From an uncultured Pirellula sp. (GTDB lineage: Bacteria; Planctomycetota; Planctomycetia; Pirellulales; Pirellulaceae), in contig CAITIF010000845.1 in NCBI GenBank assembly GCA_903892365.1, forward strand, positions 1 to 8,705: a stretch of 8,705 bases of DNA, read 5' to 3'. The notes beneath the pieces were generated by a model, which saw only the letters and a program-made list of their open reading frames with translations, was not told where the DNA came from and ran no database searches. A program made the translations under genes and the position numbers. The number at the start of each line of letters is the position of its first letter. Position 1 is the first letter of the stretch. Below are positions 1 to 5,283 of this stretch, in pieces.

Positions 1-15
1 AAAAACGTGGAAGCA

Positions 16-996
16 ATGCAGAAAAGGCGGACATTTCTTCAAAATGCATTTTCGGCTGGAGCCGCCATGGTGGGCGCATCGGCGATTCCTTTGGTGGGTG
101 GCTTGCCAGGTTGCACGGGAACGGGTGCGAGTGGACGATCGGATTTGCCCGATCTTGTTTTTGGGCAACGAGGCCTTGCGGACGGCCGTTTTCAGAAACC
201 GAGAGCGATCACGATCGACAGTAGCGACCGTATCTATGTATCGGACAAAACGGGCCGCATTCAAGTTTTTGACGATCAAGGCAAGTTCATTCGTGGCTGG
301 CGCACTCCGGAGATTGAATCGGGTAAGCCAACGGGTTTGAGCATGGATCGGGATGGGGTCTTGATGGTCGCCGATACTCATTACTACCGCTTTTTATTCT
401 ATACCCCCGAGGGGGAATTGCTGGAGGATCGGACCATTGGCGGGGTAAACGGTCCCGAGCCGGGCCAGTTCGCATTTGTGACCGACATCCTTCGAGCCCC
501 CGGCGGAGACTTTTTTTGCGGTGAGTACGGGGAGTTTGATCGTATCCATCGCTATTCCGCAGATGGAACCTACATCGATCGCATGGGCGAGCATGGAAAC
601 GGTTCGCTTCAATTCAGCCGCCCTCAGAGCTTTTGCATGGACAGCGAGGGTTTGCTGTGGGTGGCAGACGCATGCAACCATCGAATTCAGGTGCTTGATT
701 GGCGCGGTGCAACGCCCTTATTTGTTAAAGCGATTGGCAAGCAGGGGAATGCGCCGGGCGAGCTTCAGTATCCGTATGGAATTGCATTGACAAAAGATCG
801 TTCCATTTTGGTTAGCGAATTCGGAAACCATCGGGTTCAAAAGCTTGATCTGGACGGCAATCCAATCGCTTCGTGGGGAAGTCCGGGCAACCTGCCGGGG
901 CAGCTCAATCAGCCGTGGGCGACTGCGACTGATTCTCGCAATCGAGTCTACGTTGTAGACTCAGGCAATAATCGTGTTCAGCGCTTTCGAATTTAA
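16..996 (+). CDS. Tat-exported NHL-repeat beta-propeller lipoprotein
   Basis: The protein (326 residues from the ATG at 16) opens with a twin-arginine signal, KRRTFLQ at residues 3-9, a hydrophobic stretch, and a lipobox LPGC with Cys33. It should therefore leave the cytoplasm folded and be lipid-anchored in the envelope. The rest is NHL repeats, about six blades near residues 57-94, 105-137, 148-187, 199-230, 249-283 and 296-326. They show the usual pattern of a P-x-(G/A)-I turn, D-x-(D/S)-(D/G) turn, (I/V/W)-x-V-(A/S/V)-D and N-(N/H)-R-(V/I)-Q, clearest in the last three. NHL propellers usually bind protein or ligand; no catalytic residues are evident, so the partner is unknown. The frame is open to the window edge and a GTG at 7 is also in frame. 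ATG 16 is preferred because it puts the twin arginines close to the N terminus, but the start is not certain. An M50 protease gene follows after 20 bases and is probably co-transcribed. Confidence 0.87.
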   Translation: MQKRRTFLQNAFSAGAAMVGASAIPLVGGLPGCTGTGASGRSDLPDLVFGQRGLADGRFQKPRAITIDSSDRIYVSDKTGRIQVFDDQGKFIRGWRTPEIESGKPTGLSMDRDGVLMVADTHYYRFLFYTPEGELLEDRTIGGVNGPEPGQFAFVTDILRAPGGDFFCGEYGEFDRIHRYSADGTYIDRMGEHGNGSLQFSRPQSFCMDSEGLLWVADACNHRIQVLDWRGATPLFVKAIGKQGNAPGELQYPYGIALTKDRSILVSEFGNHRVQKLDLDGNPIASWGSPGNLPGQLNQPWATATDSRNRVYVVDSGNNRVQRFRI

Positions 997-1016
997 CAAA
1001 GGCCATTTCCAACTTT

Positions 1017-1826
1017 ATGTTCCAAACCATTTATGTCGGCAAGTTGCTGGGCATCAAAGTCTACATCCATTGGTCCTTTTGGCTTTTGGACATGTATGTG
1101 TTGCTGACAAATTTGAATCAAGGGTTTGTTTCTGCCTTGAAAGCTTTGGGTTTTGTTTTCGCCGTTTTTGGATGTGTTTTCTTGCATGAAATGGGGCATG
1201 CGTTGGCAGGTCGCTGGTTCCGTATTCCAACCATCGACATCACGTTGTTACCGATTGGTGGTGTAGCGCGCATGGGTGACTTTACTCGATCGCCCGTGGC
1301 GGAACTGGTGGTTGCGATTGCAGGCCCGATGGTCAATGTCGTGATTGCGATTGTTTTGGTTCTGGGACTTTCCATTCAAGCCAACCTGACCCCCGATAAG
1401 GACATGACTTTGGCTCGGATGGCACCCCTGGAGCAGTTGCTTCTGGCCAATATCGGCTTGGTTTTGTTCAACATGCTTCCGTCCTTTCCGATGGATGGTG
1501 GGCGAGTTCTTCGCAGCCTTTTGGCCATGATTATGCCCTACTCTACGGCAACGCGTTATGCTGCGAGAACAGGTCAGATCATGGCGATAGGGATGTTTAT
1601 GTGCGGTATCTATTACTTCAGCACGTTTGGGATCAGTTTGCTGTTGATCTCGGTCATGGTGTTTGCGGTGTGCAGTGGCGAGCTGCTCAAGGAGCGTATT
1701 GCCGCCGCACGTGATCAGATGATGGGCAACCCATTTCCGTTTGGAGTCAACCCTTCAGGTCCATCCAATTCGCCGCGCAATGACGGCGATATTGTGGATG
1801 CTGTTGAAGTGAAGCGTGTTCGTTAG
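1017..1826 (+). CDS. Site-2 (M50 family) intramembrane zinc metalloprotease
   Basis: This 269-residue polytopic membrane protein carries the M50 signatures in order. HEMGH at residues 57-61 supplies two zinc-binding His and the catalytic Glu58. AGPMVN lies at 102-107. NMLPSFPMDGGR at 152-163 supplies the third zinc ligand, Asp160. The N terminus, with GIKVYIHWSFWLL at 12-24, is typical of the family. Hydrophobic segments lie near 14-31, 44-56, 95-119, 140-158 and 185-220, followed by a hydrophilic tail from about 223. There are no PDZ or CBS domains, so it is the short SpoIVFB/Rip3-like type rather than RseP. Members cut membrane-embedded substrates such as anti-sigma factors or pro-sigma factors; the substrate here is unknown and no sigma or anti-sigma gene is nearby. 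The ATG lies 20 bases after the NHL gene stop. Family assignment is firm; physiological role is not. Confidence 0.93.
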   Translation: MFQTIYVGKLLGIKVYIHWSFWLLDMYVLLTNLNQGFVSALKALGFVFAVFGCVFLHEMGHALAGRWFRIPTIDITLLPIGGVARMGDFTRSPVAELVVAIAGPMVNVVIAIVLVLGLSIQANLTPDKDMTLARMAPLEQLLLANIGLVLFNMLPSFPMDGGRVLRSLLAMIMPYSTATRYAARTGQIMAIGMFMCGIYYFSTFGISLLLISVMVFAVCSGELLKERIAAARDQMMGNPFPFGVNPSGPSNSPRNDGDIVDAVEVKRVR

Positions 1827-1827
1827 C

Positions 1828-2331
1828 TTAACGCTGGACAAGTGTCTCTGTCGCTGCGGTCGGAGCCGGTCGCGATTCGCGTTCAGCGAGGCTGTTATCT
1901 TGATTTGGTCCGTCCGCTTTCTTGGGGACTTGAACGAGCGAGATACGGGAGTGTTCGTCGTGAATTCTTTTGTTGGCTCTTTCAGGATCGACCTGAGTCC
2001 AACTCTCACGGTATAGTTGGCTGACGATTTTCCGATGCATGCGTTGATCGCTATCGTACCAGTGGACTCGGTATAGATCCGAGCTAGCGTGTTTGACCGG
2101 CCGACGATTCTGGAATTCTCGGTCTTCTACCAAGCACCAGGCACGCACTAGAAAGCGACCAGACTCGGGAGCCTGATCATAGAAAATAACCTGATCGTAA
2201 ACATGACGACCTTGATGATCGTAGAAATGGTTTAACTCAATCAGATCAACATACTCTTCGGCAACGCCAGTGTTCTTAGAAATCACCGTACCGAAAGCGC
2301 AAAGGACCAGCAGGATAGAACTCGAAAACAT
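1828..2331 (-). CDS. Small secreted protein of unknown function
   Basis: This 167-residue protein starts with a short hydrophobic segment (residues 4-17), and VAEE near residue 24 fits a signal-peptidase cleavage site, so export is likely. The mature part is rich in aromatic and charged residues. It has beta-strand-like blocks: YVDLIELNHFYD (27-38), YDQVIFYD (45-52), RFLVRAW (59-65), VHWYD (89-93) and ESWTQVDPE (109-117). I do not recognise a named domain. The blocks resemble a hypothetical-protein family I associate with planctomycetes, but that is recollection and needs a search. The last 40 residues are polar and probably disordered. The start is supported by a GAGGG motif nine bases upstream on the minus strand (2341-2345). 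The gene converges on the M50 gene with one base between stop codons, and it diverges from the repeat-protein gene across a long gap. Confidence 0.75.
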   Translation of the reverse strand: MFSSSILLVLCAFGTVISKNTGVAEEYVDLIELNHFYDHQGRHVYDQVIFYDQAPESGRFLVRAWCLVEDREFQNRRPVKHASSDLYRVHWYDSDQRMHRKIVSQLYRESWTQVDPERANKRIHDEHSRISLVQVPKKADGPNQDNSLAERESRPAPTAATETLVQR

Positions 2332-2664
2332 GACCGCGAACCCTCAATTTAGAACTCCTCAGGTAGATCGATGGTCTAGAAAGCCATACGAAGAGATCAC
2401 ATAAGCCGCCGGGTGCAGCGCGGTGCTTCCATCGCGAACGAAGGTTTTGCGGTCGTTGAGCGATTGGATGGAGAGGGTGAGAGAGAGGCCGCGTTACATC
2501 ATATTGCGAATCTTCAATGCGATTCCCTTGTATCAGAGGCTCAGATCGACTTCGATCGGAAACAAATAGAAACACGATGGAAACCTGGTTCGGGCCTCGC
2601 GAATCGTTGAATCCGCGTCCCGACAACCGGCCAGCATCTCCAATAGCAAATCTTCGGACTTCAG

Positions 2665-2680
2665 TTCAAGAGTACTTGAA
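2665..2680. promoter_or_regulatory. Short inverted repeat upstream of the repeat-protein gene
   Basis: TTCAAG and CTTGAA form perfect six-base arms around a four-base spacer. The dyad lies about 75 bases upstream of the candidate -10 box and about 215 bases before the start codon. That position would fit a regulator-binding site, but six-base arms at this spacing are also expected by chance. No regulator gene is adjacent. Confidence 0.2.
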
Positions 2681-2731
2681 GGAAAACCAAGAACAATTCT
2701 CTGCAGGACAAAATATGTGCAGCTCGTTCGC

Positions 2732-2760
2732 TTCGACTTCGATGGACTAGAGCTTATAAT
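2732..2760 (+). promoter_or_regulatory. Candidate sigma-70 type promoter for the repeat-protein gene
   Basis: A perfect TATAAT at 2755-2760 fits a -10 box on the plus strand. The hexamer 17 bases upstream (TTCGAC, 2732-2737) matches the -35 consensus poorly, and there is no extended -10 TG. Transcription from here would begin near 2767 and leave a leader of roughly 125 bases before the ATG at 2894. It is the best -10 match I noticed in the gap, but it rests on one hexamer. Confidence 0.35.
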
Positions 2761-2893
2761 GTTTCCTTGGACGGTATTGGCAAAGGGTGTTGCACAGGAG
2801 TCGTGCAAAATTGGACTCGCCAGTTGAGTATCCGTCAGCATCCCATTTATCACGCACCTCCTTTTCAAGCTATTTCATCCGAAGGACAGCACT

Positions 2894-4003
2894 ATGAAGC
2901 TCCGATTCTTGACTCTCTGTTTTGCCTGCATCATGGTTGCGCGAACGACGATAGCTGGGGATGCTACTGAAAAATCCGAAGGGAGCTCGGCTAGTGATCG
3001 CAAGGCCATGATCGCGAAGGCGGTGGCTTACTTGCGCGATGTCGGGCAGATGGAAGATGGCTCTTTTAGTAGCAAGACCGGTCCAGGCATCACGGGCCTC
3101 ATCGCAGCTGGGTTACTAGCTGTCGATTTGCCGACTTCGGATCCTGTGGTTGCGAAATCGCTGAAATACCTGGAAGGTATCCGCCGCGATGATGGCGGGT
3201 ATTATGCTCCTCAGTCGCGACATGCTAACTACGAAACATGCCTTGCAATCATGGCGTTCTCGAAAGCGAATTCAGACGGTCGCTATACTGAAGTGATTCA
3301 AGGCGCCGAGCGGTTTATCAAACAGCAGCAGTGGGATGAAGGGGAAGGGATTCAATCCGATGATGGCGCCTATGGGGGAGCGGGATACGGGAGCAAATCA
3401 CGTCCCGATCTTTCCAACACTGCGTTCATGATTGAAGCTCTTCGCAATGCGGGATGCTCCGAAGAAGATGAAGCGATTCAGCGTGCACTGTTGTTTGTAT
3501 CGCGGTGTCAAAATTTGGAGTCGCCAGCGAACTCCACCGAGTTTGCGTCGAAAGTGAACGATGGAGGTTTTTATTACACGCCCGCTGCCGGCGGAGATTC
3601 CATGGCAGGCAAAGACGAGAATGGTGGGCTCCGGTCGTATGCCTCCATGACCTACGCGGGTTTGAAGAGCATGATTTTTGCGGGTGTGGACAAAGACGAT
3701 TACCGCGTGAAGGCGGCTCGTGACTTTCTTCAAAAGCACTATTCCGTTTCAACCAACCCGGGGATGGGAAGTTCTGGGTTGTACTATTATCAGCAGACCA
3801 TGTCCAAAGCGTTGGATGCGTTGGATGAACCTTTGTTCGAGACCGTCGATGGTCCCAAGGATTGGAAAGCGGACCTGTTGAAACAGCTTGCAGCAACTCA
3901 ACAAGAAAACGGTTCTTGGACCAATCCCGATGCACGCTGGATGGAGGGAGATCCCAACTTGGTTACTGGCTACGTTTTATTGACGCTGGCGAATCTTGAT
4001 TGA
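2894..4003 (+). CDS. Secreted squalene-cyclase/prenyltransferase-like repeat protein
   Basis: The 369-residue protein has a signal peptide (MKLRF, hydrophobic to about residue 20, likely cleavage after TIA at 19-21). The mature part has repeated helix pairs joined by Gly/Asp/aromatic turns: QMEDGSFSS (52-60), RRDDGGYYAPQ (97-107), DDGAYGGAGYG (156-166), NDGGFYYTP (222-230), SSGLYYYQQ (293-301) and QQENGSWTNPDARW (336-349). This is the QW-like repeat pattern of the alpha/alpha-barrel fold shared by squalene-hopene cyclases, prenyltransferase beta subunits and related domains. I see no DxDD cyclase motif and no clear zinc-ligand set. With its export signal, terpene cyclisation is therefore unlikely; an envelope binding or scaffold role is possible but unproven. 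An AAGGA ribosome site (2882-2886) sits seven bases before the ATG. The repeat-fold assignment is strong; molecular function is unknown. Confidence 0.88.
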   Translation: MKLRFLTLCFACIMVARTTIAGDATEKSEGSSASDRKAMIAKAVAYLRDVGQMEDGSFSSKTGPGITGLIAAGLLAVDLPTSDPVVAKSLKYLEGIRRDDGGYYAPQSRHANYETCLAIMAFSKANSDGRYTEVIQGAERFIKQQQWDEGEGIQSDDGAYGGAGYGSKSRPDLSNTAFMIEALRNAGCSEEDEAIQRALLFVSRCQNLESPANSTEFASKVNDGGFYYTPAAGGDSMAGKDENGGLRSYASMTYAGLKSMIFAGVDKDDYRVKAARDFLQKHYSVSTNPGMGSSGLYYYQQTMSKALDALDEPLFETVDGPKDWKADLLKQLAATQQENGSWTNPDARWMEGDPNLVTGYVLLTLANLD

Positions 4004-4024
4004 TCTTGCCTTGATTGATCTTGG
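3995..4024 (+). repeat. 15-base tandem duplication across the stop codon
   Basis: CTTGATTGATCTTGC at 3995-4009 is followed directly by a second copy at 4010-4024 that differs only in its last base. The first copy contains the last codons and TGA stop of the repeat-protein gene. It looks like a local slippage duplication that left the reading frame intact because the stop lies in the first unit. Confidence 0.8.
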
Positions 4025-4412
4025 CAGGCGGGACGCTTCACCAAAACTTAATCCCGCTGCATGGGGCCTCGGATTGATTTGTGCGAGGTCCGGCGATCGG
4101 ATTGGACGCGGCCGAGAATCTGCTCAAGAGCATTCTGGGTGCGTTTTCATGCTGGGACTCAACTCAAATTCCCGGAGTTTTCGTTGGTGTAAGCGAGGTT
4201 TGTGTTCTCCAGGGGGCGGTTTGCCCAGACGTCCCAGCCGGAGAGTGTGTGGTCCTGGCAAGACCGTCCAGGAGGCGTGCAATCAACCTTCATGAAGGGG
4301 GAGGCCTGAAAACTTTTCCCTGTGGCCGCAACCTCGATGGAGATTCGTTGGTAAAATGTGGCTGCGATGCGCATCCGAATTGTGAGCTCCAAGTAAACAG
4401 GTCGTAGTTTTC
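4004..4412 (+). other. Hairpin-rich intergenic region, possible structured RNA or long 3' UTR
   Basis: No gene is called here. Reading the plus strand, several stems can be drawn in series. The first, 4024-4033 with 4052-4060, has nine pairs and one bulged base. The second, 4064-4071 with 4084-4091, has eight pairs including a G-U. The third, 4115-4124 with 4129-4136, has a two-base bulge and a CAAG loop. The fourth, 4152-4157 with 4170-4175, has one G-U. The fifth and sixth are 4214-4217 with 4223-4226 and 4253-4258 with 4268-4273. None is followed by a T tract, so a classical intrinsic terminator is not supported. No known riboswitch or housekeeping RNA core was recognised. A GTG-initiated frame of 108 codons (4081-4407) crosses it, but it is Cys-rich with no recognisable blocks. 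The region should also carry the promoter of the next gene. Chance pairing is a real alternative. Confidence 0.35.
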
Positions 4413-4703
4413 GTGGCAGACAAAATCCAAGGTAAAATCATAGAAGTTGATCCTCAAGGGGATTTGATTACCGACATTGGTCATGAGCAATGGGACCGAA
4501 TCAGTCGTTCGAGCGAAACGAAAGTGATCGTCGACGAAGAGCATGAGACCTTTGGGCTATTTGGCTTGGATCATCAGCAACCTCCGATGACTTTTATTGC
4601 CATTACGGAACCGGAAAAGCCACTTCGGCTACATTTGGTCTCGGATTCCGCGTCGATGATGCTTGGCGTTCGCGCTGGTGCTTCGGTGGAAGTTGTTTGG
4701 TAG
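4413..4703 (+). CDS. Stand-alone C-terminal domain of the SAM hydroxide adenosyltransferase (DUF62) family
   Basis: This 96-residue protein matches the C-terminal beta-barrel domain of the SAM hydrolase/chlorinase/fluorinase family. GKIIEVDPQGDLITDI at residues 7-22 parallels the family motif G-x-V-x-x-x-D-x-x-G-N-L-(I/V)-T-N-I, with both Asn replaced by Asp. SDSASMMLGVRAGASVEVVW at the end parallels the closing segment with small residues, LG, AG and V-x-V. The N-terminal domain, which carries the catalytic Asp and hydroxide-binding residues, is absent, and an in-frame stop at 4383-4385 rules out continuous coding upstream. Hydrolysis of SAM to adenosine and methionine is therefore unlikely by this protein alone. 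A binding or regulatory role, or partnership with a full-length homologue elsewhere, is possible. The start is a GTG with no clear ribosome site. No signal peptide is seen, so it should be cytoplasmic. Confidence 0.75.
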   Translation: MADKIQGKIIEVDPQGDLITDIGHEQWDRISRSSETKVIVDEEHETFGLFGLDHQQPPMTFIAITEPEKPLRLHLVSDSASMMLGVRAGASVEVVW

Positions 4704-4717
4704 AAATCGAGTCTGGA

Positions 4718-4731
4718 GCTCGTTCGCGAGC
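4718..4731 (+). terminator. Short stem-loop with a TTCG loop after the SAM-domain gene
   Basis: GCTCG and CGAGC pair perfectly around a TTCG tetraloop, starting 14 bases after the TAG stop. Such a hairpin could end or stabilise the upstream transcript. No T tract follows and the stem is only five pairs, so factor-independent termination is doubtful. Confidence 0.3.
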
Positions 4732-4826
4732 GAATTGAATTGCCGTTTCGGATCGACTGAAGTACAACTAGACGATTGCAATTCCTTCCATCTTTCCACA
4801 ATCCATTCAGACTGATCAGGTGCCTG

Positions 4827-5258
4827 ATGACCGATTCGACTGCCCGTTCAAAGCCAAATCAAGTCCGCCCCGTCGCATTTGCCATGGTCATCCTGTTTGC
4901 ATCGATGATTGCGATGCCGTTGGGGTTTGCCAACCTTCAGGAGAAACCGTCTAAGATGCTACGCCATATTGTCTTGTTTAAGTTTAAAGACTCGAGCAGC
5001 AAGGAAGATGTTCAGAAAGTGGTGGATGCGTTCCGCTCGCTCAAGACAAGTATTCCTCAAGTGGCTGCATTTGAATACGGAACAGAGAATAGCCCCGAGG
5101 GGCTTGCAGGCGGGTTCACTCATTGCTTTTTGGTGACATTCAAGTCCGAAGCAGACCGTGAAGTCTATTTGCCTCACCCGAAGCACAAAGAATTTGTGGA
5201 AGTGTTGAAGCCACATTTGGACAAAGTGCAAGTGCTCGACTATTGGGCGAGCGAGTAA
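4827..5258 (+). CDS. Exported Dabb (stress-responsive alpha/beta barrel) domain protein
   Basis: Read from the ATG at 4827, the protein is 143 residues. An N-terminal basic region and a hydrophobic stretch (residues 16-35, ending MPLGFA) form a signal peptide or membrane anchor. A complete Dabb domain follows at about residues 44-140: MLRHIVLFKFKD, SLKTSIPQV, then HCFLVTFKSEADREVYLPHP with H117 and H120 in the HPKHKEFV segment, and a closing VQVLDYW. Dabb domains form dimeric ferredoxin-like barrels. Known members include plant stress proteins and a polyketide cyclase, but many bacterial ones have no known reaction. A TTG at 4776 would add 17 residues. ATG 4827 is preferred because it gives a normal signal peptide and has a weak AGG six bases upstream. 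The U32 gene starts 25 bases downstream, which suggests co-transcription although the two products should lie in different compartments. Confidence 0.85.
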   Translation: MTDSTARSKPNQVRPVAFAMVILFASMIAMPLGFANLQEKPSKMLRHIVLFKFKDSSSKEDVQKVVDAFRSLKTSIPQVAAFEYGTENSPEGLAGGFTHCFLVTFKSEADREVYLPHPKHKEFVEVLKPHLDKVQVLDYWASE

Positions 5259-5283
5259 CTGTTGCTTTTTTTGGAATGAATTC

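Larger units (their letters stand above)
2332..2893. other. Long divergent intergenic region
   Basis: This stretch of about 560 bases lies between the start codons of two divergently oriented genes and should hold both promoters. I see a consensus -10 hexamer and a short dyad in its right-hand part, annotated separately. Several open frames of 60-115 codons cross it on both strands. None has family-like blocks, a good ribosome site or convincing codon choice, so none is called. A minus-strand stretch at about 2355-2490 reads fairly protein-like for 40 codons but has no start codon and is preceded by a stop. It could be a decayed gene or chance. No tRNA or known RNA motif was recognised. Confidence 0.5.

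Noticed and set aside
2355..2490. Protein-like minus-strand stretch of about 40 codons
   Set aside because: It has no start codon, follows a stop, and is too short to support a pseudogene call without a homologue.
2413..2610. Plus-strand frame of 65 codons in the divergent gap
   Set aside because: There is no ribosome site or known family, and it competes with equally long frames on the other strand.
2533..2868. Minus-strand frame of 111 codons in the divergent gap
   Set aside because: The translation has no recognisable domain pattern, and calling it would put a gene through the candidate promoter of the repeat-protein gene. It is probably a chance open frame.
2332..2893. Searched for tRNA, RNase P, SRP or 6S-like RNA
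   Set aside because: No cloverleaf or characteristic core motif was recognised by eye.
4081..4407. GTG-initiated plus-strand frame of 108 codons in the hairpin-rich gap
   Set aside because: It has many Cys residues, consecutive AGG codons, no ribosome site and no family-like blocks, and it overlaps the drawn stems. It is kept as an alternative explanation of the region but not called as a gene.
5234..5272. Possible terminator between the Dabb and U32 genes (GCTCG/CGAGC stem and a run of seven T)
   Set aside because: The stem lies inside the Dabb coding end, and 13 bases separate it from the T run, so it does not have intrinsic terminator geometry.
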